A stretch of 64,000 bases of DNA from Elysia crispata (lineage: Eukaryota; Mollusca; Gastropoda; Plakobranchidae): assembly GCA_033675545.1 (NCBI GenBank), contig JAWDGP010004972.1:136001-200000 (forward strand), written 5' to 3'. The notes under the pieces were generated by a model, which made no database searches, was not told where the DNA came from, and saw only the letters and a program-made list of their open reading frames with translations. Shown piece after piece: positions 1-12,176 of this stretch (the first letter of the stretch is position 1; each line of letters begins with the position of its first letter). Position numbers and translations under genes: made by a program.

Positions 1-1019
1 ACAAGGAGTAGAGCTTGTGCATTCTTCAATAAAGAAACTGAAGAATCAAATCCAAGCTTCAGCAGACCAGTTAAAAACTGTCATGATGTCATACTTAACA
101 CTGGTTTCTCCTACAGAGCACCCAAGCGGAAAGACACCAAGTGACATTCTACATGTCTGTTTGAGTGTGCAGTGCGTTTATGTCTGTCTGAGAGGTTTAA
201 AAAAGACATTCACTTAGGATGGAAAGTTATTTTGGGGCCTGTATGAAACAGTCTTAGCTTTAGTTCAATGTAAGTGCTTGGTGGAAAGTTTCTGAGCTAC
301 TCAAGATTGCATTAATATTTTGCCTTGAATGGCATGGGTGGAGAGATGAGAACAATCATCTGTTTTCTGAATGTTATCTGATTTCCCCTTCTAGGGGTTT
401 CTTGCTGTTTGTCCCTATAATTTAGCGTTCTTAAGTTTCCCCAGTTTAAAAGATTTATGAGGGTAGACCCTGCTTAGCTATTGTATGATGTTATCTTGTA
501 TTAAATCAGTCACCTAAGTCTAGAGGCAAAGTTAATTTTGCCAAGGCTAGGTTGCTAAACATACCAGCTATTTTCTCCTTTCCTGAACATAAACCGAGAT
601 ACCTTTTAACATATTCTGAAACTACAATATTTGAGCTAAATATAGATACCTAGATGTTGATTGTAAAAACTTCCGATGGCTGTTAATTAATTAATTTGTT
701 AAATAAGAATCAGTTTCACGGGGACTGACTAGTGCCCTAGTTTATTATTGATTCCTATAATTGTAAAAAATCCTAAGAACTTAAGAATGAAATCGTTGTA
801 AAGAGCTTGAAATAACCTTTTCAATGATGTAAGTTTCATTAATATAACACTCATGAAAAGTTTAGCTACCACTCAAATATGACTAAAATTATCCAAAATG
901 TATTTTGTAGCCCTAGAAGAAAATTCACAGTGCAGACATGGTTGGTCGCACTTCAGTGCACAAGACCAGGCCAGGCCTAGGGGTATCAGTTACAGGTCTA
1001 GCTTGAAACTAAAAGTTCA
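1..1019. other. AT-rich sequence without a supported gene
   Basis: The only open frame here (17-217, +, 66 codons) has no recognisable domain, no splice context and ordinary AT-rich composition. I see no exon, RNA gene or repeat array that I could defend. Confidence 0.5.
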
Positions 1020-1690
1020 TGGATAGACGGCTGTGCGTAACGAAACCGGGGGTCTTGATGACAAACTTTCCAATCACTACGTCAATATTCTGCATACAAT
1101 ATTTTACACAGGAATATTCCATATAAATTCTTAGACCTTACACTCATCTATAGTGGCTGTTAAGTACTTTTTTCCATAATAGCTCTCAGGTTGGCAGTCT
1201 TTGTTTGCTCAGCCTGGAAATTTGTTTCTTCAACAGGATTTTTCCAAAACTCATCATCAAGGAATAGGTCCAAGAAATCAATAGACTTCAAGTCTGGTGA
1301 TGAAGTCTAGTAAGTTGTGAGGGCCTACACTGGTAACATCGTAGTTCACATCTAAATGCTTTTGTACAAAGTTCTGGGACCAACCATGATAAATCTATGG
1401 AATCCAGATCTGGATCTAGAGTAACATCGCTGTCTTCCCAAAGTGTGTTTACATTTTGCCTACCACGCCTACCTGTAGATCTAGATCCCTCTCTACTATC
1501 ATTAACTGCAGATCTAGATCTAAAATCTTCACTATTACTGTCATCATCACTTGTTTCACTTTTTAATTTACTTTCAGGATAAACTTCACTAAAATCCTTT
1601 TCATCATCCGATTCAGAATTCCAAAACCGTGTCAAAACTTCATCAGTTGTCAGGCGCCAATGTTTATCACTTTCACTTGCAGCTGACCTT
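1020..1690 (-). pseudogene. piggyBac transposase relic (N-terminal part)
   Basis: Read on the minus strand from about 1690, the relic starts with the piggyBac-type entry segment LTTDEVLTRFWNSESDDE. A long acidic, Ser/Asp-rich linker follows. In another frame (about 1150-1290) comes FLDLFLDDEFWKN and then a match to the family's RIYMEYSCVK block. This order (acidic N-terminus, then the DDE_Tnp_1_7 entry region) is typical of piggyBac-like transposases. At least two frameshifts and several stops separate the blocks, and the catalytic aspartates are not present. Its MEYSCVK block resembles the relic at 5.2 kb, so both may belong to one subfamily. It is a dead copy with no visible terminal repeats. 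Confidence 0.6.
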
Positions 1691-1699
1691 GTAAGATCG

Positions 1700-2638
1700 A
1701 TCGTTTCATCTTGAAATAATAGAAATTTCTGACTAAAAACAATGCAGTCTTTGTCTCATGGAGGTTGCCATCATTCAGACTGACGCTCTAAGTCATATGA
1801 TTTGGCTAAACATTTTCATTGGTAATCTAAAAGAAAGTATGACAAAGCGCTGATTCAACACCTAGTCCCATCGACCTCAAGGGTGCACTGGGTATATAAC
1901 CAAGTAAGGCTATGCGACCTCAGGGTTGCACTCGGGCCTGTAAGGTTAAGAGTATTAGAAATGATAATTGATATTGAAAACATTTTAAAGGGAATTGGTT
2001 TTCTGAGTAGAAGCTTGTGGTAACTGACATGACATAGCTCAGTAACGGACATGACACAATCGTTTGCAAGAGAAAAAAGCCTCAAACAACAAACTGAGTA
2101 TCCACTGTGGTACCTGTAGCTAACGAAGTCAAAAATATCCTTGCATAAAGTGAACTCAATAAGATGAGCATGTGTATAATTATAAAGGAACAAAAAATTT
2201 AAAAGTTACATGTACCTGCACTGTTTACTATTTAAAGAGATTTGAATTAAAAGACAACATGTATATTTACACTTTTGAGAAACATCTGAAATTTCTGCTT
2301 GGAAATATGGTTACAAAGCTCATCCTTTAAATTCTAAGATATTGTAGATGTTCTGTTCTTAGTCTTTAGGTAAAAAAAAGTTTTCATGAATCACTCCTAA
2401 AATTTAAACAATTTGAAATCTGCCTATGTATGGATGGAAAAGTTTGTGGATCTGATAGGCATGGCTCTTTCTCTAAAGGCCATTATGATGTATTCAATAT
2501 TCTTTATCTTGTAGTCTAAACAGCCTTCTAATATCACTGGCCCGAAGAAAATATTGCTTTCATGGACAGTGTCAGTATCTGGTTGTTCTGGCTATTGAAA
2601 ATGCAGGACGCCACATTTTGAATGTTGATGTAAAAACT
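1700..2638. other. no supported feature
   Basis: A 112-codon minus-strand frame (1855-2193) covers part of this stretch. It has no recognisable motif or repeat and no splice context, so it is not annotated as a gene. Confidence 0.4.
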
Positions 2639-2734
2639 TTATCTTCCAAAATCCTTTCTCAGCAGATGAAATGATGCCTCCTGCTGTTGTCTATTTTTCT
2701 CTTTCACTTGTGCTTTTTTTCGCATCTGACATTC

Positions 2735-2947
2735 TTGTACTTCTGGAATCGATGTCACAGGTGGGGGTGGGGTTGAGTGCTGTAGTTCTGGAAGTGATGT
2801 CACAGGTGGGGGTGGGGCTGAGTCCTGTACTTCTAAAAGGGATGTCACAGGTGGGGGTGGGGCTGAGTCCTGTACTTCTGGAAGTGATGTCACAGTTGGG
2901 GGTGGGGTTGAGTGCTGTCTTTCTGGAAGCGATGTCGCAGGTGGGGG
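2735..2947 (-). repeat. 45-bp coding minisatellite, about 5 copies (exon 3)
   Basis: Five tandem 45-bp units encode variants of VTSLPEVQDSAPPPP on the minus strand. All units are multiples of three, so the frame is kept. The same 15-residue unit recurs in the neighbouring exon at 3388-3510. Confidence 0.8.
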
Positions 2948-3387
2948 TTGGGTTGAATGCGGCACATACGTAAGAGGTAAAAGTGATGGGGAAGTGCAGC
3001 CAGGAGCTGTGCCAGTAGGTAGGCAGGGAATTGAGCCAGTTGGTAGGCTGGCTGCTTCTGTGCAAGACTTTGGATGTGGTTCTATGGCTGTGAAGAAATA
3101 AAAGAACAGCAATGTTTAATTCTACATCATACCTAAAATCTAGTAGCATCGGTATGTTATAACATTATTAATCAATAGAATAAAATTGATTTCTCCAACA
3201 AGTTGATATCACTGCGACTACTAAAACTGTGTTGAGTTAAGGTACCTTCCACATAATTGTAAGGAAGCAACCTATGGCAACAAAAAGAAAAAAAAAATGT
3301 TACCTTCATATCAAATCAACTAATCCAAGTTCTACTGTAATATTCTAATCATAATCACCTGTGTCAGTGTTCCCTTCCATTGATGAA

Positions 3388-3510
3388 TTGCTGTACTTCT
3401 GCAAGCGGCGAATCTGGTGGGCATGGAGTTGGATGCTGGACTTCTATAAGGGTTGCATCTGGTGGGGGTACAGTCGAATTCTGGACATCCGCAAGGGGTG
3501 CAACTGGTGG
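3388..3510 (-). repeat. diverged 45-bp coding minisatellite, about 3 copies (exon 2)
   Basis: These are three diverged 15-residue units (for example LADVQNSTVPPPDAT) related to the array at 2735-2947. The two arrays are separated by an apparent 270-bp intron, so the repeat seems to have spread across, or been split by, an intron. Confidence 0.65.
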
Positions 3511-4658
3511 TAGAGCAGACGACCATATCCTTTTGTCTGAATCATGGGCATCAGCATCACAAGCTGAACTCTCCCCACCAGAGCTAGATGGTTTATAAAT
3601 ATCACTGTCATAGTCCGTAGGCTCATCTTCATCACTTGAAGCTGTAGAAAAGCAATAGCAGCAATGCATGAGGACAGGAAACAGAACCGGGGACCTAAGG
3701 CTAAGTCTACGGCTCCAGATCTAAAGCATCTTAGATCTTGTAGATCTAGATACTAATGAGAGACTAATTTCACTAAGATAAAGAGATGCACATTGAATTA
3801 CTGAAGTTGTTTATGCCTTCACCAATGATTTAATTTTAATGCTTGGTAACATTACAAATCTTGATCCAATGAACATGGGCCTCATTTTGCCCTCTGTCTT
3901 TCAATAATATAATAATAATATAATGACTACAGTAAAGCAGGTAGATCTAGATACAATTTAAATGTAACTAATACTAATATTATTATACATGTAATCCATC
4001 TGTGTAGCAGCTGGTAACTTGTTGCTGTTTTTACTGTAGATCTAGATTTAGAGTATATAAATTCTAATAGAATCTAGATCTAAAAGTAGAATCTAGAATT
4101 AGCAAAAGATGTGAATGAAGTGAGTTTAGAAGATGCACCCTTGATACTAACTTGTAGATCTAGATACAAGAAAACCACTAATTTATTATGTCTAGAAAGC
4201 TACTAATGATATGTTCAATCTTTAACTCATGCAAAATTGGGTTTAATTAAAAGAAAACACAAAAACCTCACCCTTTACAGCATCTAAAACTTCCTGAGTA
4301 GAAAGCCATAACCTTTTTCTCAAGGGGGGCACCATGTTCTTTCTTCAGTTGAGCAGTCAAAAATATTGCATTCTTGGATTGATTTGACCACTTACAATAA
4401 TTTGCCTCTCAGGTAATAAGACTTATGTAAAACTAAAAATGCTTTGTTCGTTGTGGGTTACAATAATTTTCCACCGATAGAGTATTCAAAGCCTATTAAG
4501 AATTACCAGAAATCTCAATTTTTTATAAATAGTCAGATACTTAATTATGCCTCTAGACCTGCGATTATTTGTGTGTGATCTAGTAATGGAAGTGTAATTA
4601 GAAAAACAGATTCAAAATAGTCTTAGAAAAACTTACCTTCCAAACAGAGGGGGTGGTG

Positions 4659-4982
4659 TCAGCCACTGTCCTTTTTCTCACACTGGAGCAGATCCAGCAT
4701 TTTTGTGTCTAGGGGCATCCTAAAGCCCTCAAGATTAGACGACATAGTTTTGTTGAGTACTTCATTTTTAAAACGTAGGCTGAGACAATACTTGCATGCG
4801 CATGTCGGTGGCGTTCTCCTCCCAACGAGTCTCACTGTCTCCCTTGGCACAAGGAAGAAGTCCCTCAATGAAGGTTGTTCTCTCCTTGTAAGTTCCTTGC
4901 TGCACCAGGTGTGCAGGTCCTCAGCATTTCTCACTGTTAGCCTGCCTGAAGAGACAGCTTTATTCTCTGCTCTGTTTATCAC
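4659..4982 (-). other. orphan 107-codon reading frame, unknown
   Basis: A minus-strand frame contains a basic segment, a CACKYC cysteine pair and no low-complexity sequence. It directly abuts the end of the piggyBac relic at about 4990. I do not recognise it. The cysteine pair and its position among dead transposons suggest a transposon fragment, but nothing shows it is expressed. Confidence 0.25.
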
Positions 4983-4989
4983 ACCCGTC

Positions 4990-5668
4990 CTCTCGTCTGC
5001 TCCCCTTTTCCATGTTCAGGGTCTAAACTGATATTTTGCCCAGGACTATAATACTTTTGGAAATTCACTTGTAGGGTGTCAAACATAGGTCTAACCTTAT
5101 AAATTTTATCAGTTCTGTGTACAATTTGGTCTTCGTCAACAATGCAAAAAAAATATCCAAATTGTGAGGAATCTATCTCTAGTCATGACTGAGCGAAAGC
5201 CAGGCATAAATCCAAGAAAGTCTTTGCCTTAATTACTCCAGTAGTCTGTATAGCTTGTTTTTTTTTAATACACGTATATTCCATGTAAAGCCTCATTCCA
5301 ACAAAACCCTTCATCTCTTTTACTGTTACATCTTGAAAGGACTTAAAAAGATAGTAATTTGGCTTATCTCTTTTGACCTGAGTTGCACGTAGGTTTGTCA
5401 TATCAGTCAAGTTTTTCCAGAAATTGTCATCTATAAAAAGGGAAAGAAAGTCTAAGGGACCTCTATCATTTGTGATAGCTGCGGACATGTCCTTGGCACC
5501 TAGATTCTCATTTTCATCTACTCTACTGGCTTTGAAATGTTTAGTGCAAGCACCACCACCAATACTATCGCCCAGATCTTGCTCATTTAGATCAGGGACG
5601 TGTCGTAAAAATTGTGAAAAGAAATAAAAACATAGAGCCCCTTGATGCACTGCAGTCCCGTTTTGCAT
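4990..5668 (-). pseudogene. piggyBac transposase relic (central part)
   Basis: The open frame 5668-5183 contains the piggyBac blocks PLDFLSLFIDDNFWKNLTDM and FVGMRLYMEYTCIK. After an interruption, a second frame (about 5180-4990) continues with DKIYKVRPMFDTL and YYSPGQNISLDPE, where family members have the first catalytic aspartate (usually in a DE pair). Here the pair reads DP, and the match ends a few residues later. The second and third aspartates and the C-terminal cysteine-rich domain are missing. The copy is truncated and frameshifted. Confidence 0.7.
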
Positions 5669-5887
5669 CCCTCACACAGGCAAGACAGGTTTCTGTACAG
5701 AAGTGCATTCCCTGATTTTACCTCATGCAGTTTGTGGGTGCCTTTCTATGTCAGGGTTGAGAGCGGAGTCCTACAAATATCCTCTTTGGGTACATAAATG
5801 CTCTGGCATTTTGATGACTGGATCAACAATCATCAGCTACAGTCATATTCTCAGCAAGGAACCTGTGCAAATCAGCAGCAGTTTGTA

Positions 5888-7789
5888 TTAAAGCATGGCG
5901 ACACTTGACTGCTCTTGTTGCAGTGTTTTTACAACGGTGCTAAAACCATCAGAGGGGTTTTTACCATGTCTGGAACCAAAGAAATTGCACTCCAGTGTAT
6001 CTAGCTGGTAGTTTTCCTTCCCTTGTTGAATAAAAAGAAAGGGGAAACTTGATTTATACCTGGCGCCACACTTGTCACTCCATTGAGGCATAATTGTAGT
6101 TTCATCTTTTCTTCTCAGAATTTCAAGAATTTCCAGAATTCATCAACATGGTAATCATGTTGTAAATGATCTGTGATGAATAGTATTGTATGGGATTTTT
6201 TTTTGGAACATGAACTGCACTTGAGGTAATTTACAATGGGATGAATCGTGGCCTAGTTGTAATTCCAATAGGCTGACTGGACCTCATCTTGTGCAGCAAA
6301 GCGGCAGTTTTCTGCAAAGTCCATGACGCTAACCACTTTTCCAACCTCCACACTTGTCTGCTGGCTTTGAAATTCTAGATATTGCCTTTTGGCAGTGAAC
6401 AAATGGCTTGGCAGGCTCTTCATGTGTTCTGCGAAAATGTGTAAGCACTGTCAGTTACATCCTCAATGTAAAGGACTTTCCTCTTAACTTTTCTGTTTGT
6501 TTCTCCTATCACCCATTGGCCGTGCAAAACAAGATCATCCATGTGGTTTTTGAATAACTTGTCCAGTCCCAGATCTTGACAATCCACACATGTTCTAGCA
6601 AGGAACTCTTTTTTTGTGGAATATGCTTGTGCCCTTATCACATAAAAAATGATTCAGAAGTTGGTGTTTTGATGTTGCAAACAGCGGATCCAGGTGAGCA
6701 AGAGCATTTGAGGTCAGTCTAAAATTCTCACATGACTCACAGAGGGGTTGATTTAATAAATTTAATTTGACAAATCTTCTTCACACATTGAGACCGTTTC
6801 TTAAAAAATAAGTTGTGGCTGACCTTGATCCCAGTTTTCTTTGTAAAATTTTTATGGAGTAGTTTCAATGGTTCTTCTAAAGTTGAACTTGCTTCCTTTG
6901 TCGTGCCAACATGCTTTTTTCACTCAGCGCTCTACTGTTGGATTTTAAAAAATTCCTGACAGCTTCCTTTTTGTCATTGCTATTTTAGTAGCATTAAAAT
7001 CTGAATTGTCTTCATGCATTGTCCTTTACTCTCCTTGTGCTGTAGGAGGGAGGCTGCCAGTCTTCTTTTTAGCTGCCTATCCAGCTTACGCATTTCTGGC
7101 TTGACTTTGTCCAGTTCTTCAAGGTTAATGCCTTTCTTTCCACATACCATCTTTAGGGCATCCTTTCGAGCCTGAGGGTCTCTCGGCAGAGCCTTCCGAA
7201 CTCTATGTGCGGCCTGGTAAGCTACTTGTGTTCTACTGTGAGGATCAGTATTAAGTACTTGCTCCTCTGTCTGACAACCAGCTTCTGATTTTTCTCTGTT
7301 TGCCTCACCCTTCTCCTTTTCCTTCTTCTTTGCTTTTTCTGCATTTCTTTTCTGGTGATACTAACCTTCTCTCTCTTTTTGTTTTCGTAGTCTCTCTTTC
7401 TCTTTCTTTGTACAATACTTTGAGCATCTTTCCGAGTCAAAACCTTTTTTTGCACATTTCAGGGTTCCATCAACAGCTTCTGCCTCTTTCTGATGCTGCC
7501 TTTATTGCCTTACCCTCAATGTAGCCTTGCGTCTACTTTCGGCTAGCTTCTCTTCGTTTCATGGGTCTTTAAGATCATTTTGATACTTCTTTGAAGCGAC
7601 AGCCAGCTTTTTCAATCTTTCTTCCAATATGAATGGTCTGTCTGGTTTCATCCGCTCATAATAATCTCTGTTGATTTCTTTACGAGACTTTGGCGGCTGG
7701 GAAAGTTTGGCTGGTCCCACGTTCAAATAATCAAGGACTGATGCTTGTCTCTTGAGCAAATTTCCTGGCATAAAGGAAGGTAAAGACAC
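5888..7789 (-). pseudogene. degenerate unclassified transposon-like gene
   Basis: A run of minus-strand fragments in consistent order forms one decayed protein. It begins PGNLLKRQASVLDYLNVG with a Lys-rich segment (PPKSRKEINRDYYERMKPD), followed by a strongly basic coiled-coil-like stretch (7455-7222), a helical segment (about 7220-7010, ending QLKRRLAASLLQHK), a block with CVDCQDLGLDKLF (6641-6420), and finally SDKCGARYKSSFPF with FFGSRHGKNPSDGF (6091-5888). The last block resembles the SDG-C-A-Q-K-S / SHGKG-DG block of a multicopy metazoan family usually annotated only as uncharacterized. I infer a DNA transposon because of its multicopy nature, but cannot name the superfamily. Stops and frameshifts separate every fragment. 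Confidence 0.5.
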
Positions 7790-8259
7790 AAGTTATTAAA
7801 TTGTGACAAAAATTATTTTTTAAACAGTGGATCCGGATAACAAAATAACTGCTAATTATTAAATCCCTCTTCCCCAAATAAAAATTGCTTTTCATATTGC
7901 ATAAAACATGCTTAACTCAAAAGAATTTTGTACACCATATGATTTCAATTAAACTGCATTTCAGATTGGGAGAGTACCATTGTTTATTCAAAGACAAGGA
8001 ACAGAAATCGTAATCTACCATGTCTTCAAAAGATGTAACAATGAAGGTCTTTTAACATAACTAAGAGTATATCAGTAAGAAATGAGAGCACCAAAAATAC
8101 CCAGACTAAAGAAATAAAAACAACTGCATAGAGCAACACTCTCTAGAGATCATCCTCATACTTCTCCACTCTTTCCACTAATAGGCTTATTCCCCATCCA
8201 ATCACAAGCCTAACTGCAGTGCCTTGGAAAAAAATAAGCCTGTGAGTGGAAAGAGTTAA

Positions 8260-9180
8260 GAAAGAGCCTAAGTGGTATACCACCTGTCAGCAAAGGAGTG
8301 ATAAACTGTACCAAGAACTGACAGTAGCGTGTCAAAAATGTTGATGGCAATCCTACTGTTTGGGTCACAATCTGGGTTGTGCTTGTTATGACGTGAGGAT
8401 ACAGGACATATCCAGTCTCGCCGTCAATAAGCCCAAAGTTTTTTTATGTGGTACTTCTGTGGCTTTGAAGCATTGAACTGTTTTATACTTCCATCTCCCC
8501 TTGAAGCCCACAATCATTTCGTTAAGGGAGAGTGGAACTCTCTGAAAGGCTCACACAGTTTAGAGATGAACGACTATTTTTTCCTTGCTTTCAGCCTCTA
8601 GCAAGCCTTTTTGTAGCATTGTATGGAAGATGCTGAGGAACCTCTCACAAGGAAATAATTGGTGGTAGACCTGTTTGTAATACATTGGTCTAATGGACCA
8701 AAAGGTCTTGGATGACTGGGGTTGGGATCAGTCCCATCAGAATCGTTGCCGCAAAGAATTTATGCATCTCAGTGACTGGATACCAAGTTGGAAATTTTGG
8801 TCTTGCATGGGGTGGATTGTTGTGCTGACATCTTCTCTCAGCATAATCATGCGTGATAGACTCGACAAGGGTGTCTAATGTGTCAGTAAAAATAGATGAA
8901 TACGCATCCATAGGGAAGCAGTTGTCAAAACACCAGGTTGAATACCTGGCAGTTTCTATGGTAAAAACCTGAAATTGCAGCTTGTCCTGTTGCCATGAGT
9001 GGCTGGTCCCCAGTCACTGAGATCATTACTAGATTCGGGGGCTTGGTTTGAGCTAGAACCAGCTTGAGGGTCTGGGGGTTAAGCTGATGTTGAGGGCGCA
9101 GGTGTTGGTTCAGAATCAGATGAGTCAGACCTCGACCCATGATACACGCTAGAGTTTAGTTCTAGATCTAAATCAGCATA
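8260..9180 (-). pseudogene. piggyBac transposase relic
   Basis: This is a minus-strand piggyBac fragment of the same subfamily as the element at 16569-19331. Shared blocks include an acidic Ser/Pro-rich N-terminus (about 9140-9000), a Pro-Gly-Ile-Gln-Pro-Gly motif (about 8935), TDTLDTLVESITHDYAERRC and WYPVTEMHKFFAATIL (8911-8690), and a later block matching the DDE entry region (about 8560-8270). Several frameshifts and stops are present. The C-terminal half, including the cysteine-rich domain, is absent; the homology stops near 8260. Confidence 0.65.
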
Positions 9181-9189
9181 ATTTCACTG

Positions 9190-10980
9190 TTGTCCAACAA
9201 AGTCAAAACATAGTCAGTTATTAAATATTTAAGAGGCTTAACATTGCGTTTTCCATGAAAAGGATTTTGCTGATTTGTCTGGTTGGGACTGGGCAGGTCT
9301 GATTGAAAAGAGTCTTTATATGGTGCGAGAAGGAGAAAAAGTCTGCTTGCCCCATCTCAAGGGGGTTAAAGGGGGAGGGCTTTTTTCTTGCAGCCTAAAA
9401 CTCCTCAACGCTGTTTTGCTGGATTTCAGCCTGGCAGTGTTTGTTTACAAAGCTTAAATCACGGTCACACTCAATATAGGAATATCCGCGCTCAGAGAAT
9501 GACAATTTGGTAGGTTCAAAATATTTTCAGAAATGTTCTTTTATAGAAAAGGTTTTTGCATCTATAAATTGCGCTGCTATCACTCAGCTCAAGCAGAATC
9601 TGGATATAGGAAGTTAGCAATCACTGCAATAAAGCATCCCGATGATCACTGTTGAGAAAGATTATTTCACATAAAAAAAGAAGTCCATGGGAGCCCACAT
9701 ACTTAAGTCTTCAAATTCTGTCTGGGCACATGTCATCTGTCTAAAAATTTGAAAATAGCGGGTATGGTTATGTTTGAGCTCTACTTTTTGAGAATAATTT
9801 CAAGAAAATTGCCCTTAATGGTGTCTGGTGTCATGATATGATTTCCCTAAAGAAAAAGGGCGCTTAGCTTCAAGCACACCAGGTTTTCCATCAGAGGTAG
9901 TACTGAGCCTGTCTGGGCTAGCTGCCAAATAAACATGTTCTAGATTCTTAACTCTCTTTTTCCTCTAATACTTTCCTAGTATGAGACCTTTGGCACTGTG
10001 TACTTTATAAAGTTTGTATTTAAGATGTGTAATTGTTCAAATTTGTAGGGGAATAAATGGGGTTTCATGAACAATTGTTTTTAATTTTTTTTTTTTTTTT
10101 TTTTTTTTTTTGGGGGGGGGATGTATCATATTACATTACTTGTCCTACGGTGTGTTGCTGAAAATAGAATTCACACACACATAAAATCTTAAGATGAATT
10201 TCACAATGAAAGGAAAAAATCACAATTTCACAATGTATGATCACTTTCAATTGATTTATTTAGCCAAACCAATATACTAACAAAATATAATTATCTTTAT
10301 ATTGATTTTTACAAACTGTCCACATTTTTATGGAAAAAAATCTGAATTATTTGCTGCCTCTTAACAATTTTCAATTATTTTGAAATGAAATAAACGGACT
10401 CAAGGATGTCCATAGTGACAATGATAAGTATAAAAATTGAAAAACAATTGACATGTTATACATCAAAATGAAGGTAATTTCAAACAGAATTCAAATAAAC
10501 AACTTGGGGGGGCCAATGAAATATGACATAGAAGCATAGCAAACGATTATCAAACATTTTTAAGTTAAGAAAAGATGAAAAATAATGTTTCTATTACTTT
10601 AGATAAGACTCCACACTTTGATACTCTGGTCACGTATTTGAAATTATCCCATTCTTCAAGAGAATAAATGAATTCGTTTGATAGATCTAAAAGAACACAC
10701 CGTGGAACTGTGTATTGAAAAATTTTCCTTTCAGTAGATTTTCCAAAATAATCAAATTTAGGGGCGGTGATATTCTAAAAGAAAGTTCCACCCTTTCACA
10801 AAGCACAAATTGACCTTACAGTTACAGCCACCACACTTGACAATTGTTTTTAATTCAGTTTGAAGTACTTTGCATAGCACAATTTACAGTTATCTCTTTT
10901 CTTATTCATTATAGAAATAACAGAATGGTGCAAGTAGTACACAAGCCTTGAAGCTATATGCACACTTGCATACAGTTCAA
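9190..10980. other. non-coding, with poly-T/poly-G tract
   Basis: I see no supported gene. A homopolymer run of T followed by G lies at about 10086-10120. The rest is AT-rich intergenic sequence with scattered stops in all frames. Confidence 0.45.
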
Positions 10981-10984
10981 TACC

Positions 10985-11347
10985 AGCCAACCTCTAATCA
11001 ATTCTTCAGTAAAATCAAGTTGTATATATCTGTTTGGTCTTTGTTATGCAGAAATATCAGGATTTCTACATCTCCAATCATTGAAAAGAATATAAGCATT
11101 TACTCTTGAAATATCAATCATATGTAAAAATAGAATTTTCCAAAATTTGTTTCTTTAGTCCATGATACTTGTTGACAAGTTGACCACTCCTATCCATCCC
11201 ATCCAAATATCTGTTATAATCTTCAATTGCCATAGTCCTCCTTGAAACATTTACAGTGCTACTAGCATCATGAAAAGTTGACATCACAGAAATAGTCTTT
11301 ATTATGCAGCCTCTGTATTGAGCCAAGTTGGGTATGCCCGTTTGCAA
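10985..11347 (-). pseudogene. piggyBac transposase relic (C-terminal part)
   Basis: A minus-strand frame includes AIEDYNRYLDGMDRSGQLVN, equivalent to the family's Y-N-x-x-M-G-G-V-D-x-x-D-Q block, which normally carries the last catalytic aspartates. Here the third Asp position is Ser-Gly. After a frameshift it continues MIDISRVNAYILFNDW, the conserved helix that follows. Only this C-terminal third is left, adjoining the unrelated pseudogene that starts at 11484. Confidence 0.65.
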
Positions 11348-12176
11348 CTACAGTCTCAAGCACCGCTGGCTGACAGTCAGCGTTGCTAAAACTATACTTG
11401 CAGAAACTGCTTTAGAGTTAACATTTGCGTATCACTCAATAACATTTTGAAAATTTTTTTATACCTGTACATAAGTTGCAGTTTCATTCCCTCCCATCCC
11501 TACAAATCGGCTCAACTGCCTGTGAGACACATTTTTCAATGTATAGTTCATGGAGCTTGGTTTCATTTAGAGATGGCGAAAGAAAGTGCCTATTGGGGTT
11601 GTGGCGAAGAGTATAATGGCTGCGGTACTTTGGTAAGCTGTCTATAAAGTCTAACACCTCTTGCATCTTATGTTCTAGTAGTTTGTTTGGTCTGTTATCA
11701 TGTTTCCCTCGCCTGTCTTCTGTAGGAACATTGTGTTTCTTGATCAGGTCGCAAATATAATTTATTTTAGCAACTTTGATCCCAAGAATGCTCACAAGAG
11801 CTTGTTTGCAAATAGCTTGACAGAATTTACATTTACAAAATATTCAAATGTTGGTTGTTGCTTGCTATTTGCATTGCCAGCATACCGTCTTTTAGGCTGA
11901 GATATGACAATAAAGTTAGAAATATAAGATCTCTGTGATGTCGTAGTAGCTGTCTCTAATTTGCGCTCTGGAATCTCTATCCACTTTCTCAAAACATCTC
12001 TTTCGGCAGTTGCAAGCAGGACCTTTTATAGCAGCTTGATGGAGTCAACCCTCGTGCCCAATGTACTCTTCACATTGTAATCTTTTACTTGCTTTTACAT
12101 GATGTTGGATCACGTTTTCACCTTCGGCCACAGATACGATTTTCAGGTGATGGTGGTGGCAACAGTGGCAGTGCAG

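Larger units (their letters stand above)
2639..4335 (-). pseudogene. transposon-like gene N-terminus, three exons, repeat-containing
   Basis: Three minus-strand exons can be read. Exon 1 (4335-4272) starts MVPPLRKRLWLSTQEVLDAV and ends with a good donor (GTGAG). Exon 2 begins after a polypyrimidine acceptor at 3641; the single carried base joins in phase to give AVKASSDEDEPTDYDSD, an acidic segment like those at the N-termini of piggyBac-type and related transposon genes. Exon 2 then carries three copies of a 15-residue Pro-rich repeat and meets a stop just before a donor at about 3359. Exon 3 begins after an acceptor at 3087 and carries five more copies, ending in the basic segment MRKKAQVKEKNRQQQ and a stop at 2639. 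Phase between exons 2 and 3 does not fit, so the copy looks decayed. No catalytic domain is visible downstream. The assignment to a transposon family is inference. Confidence 0.5.
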
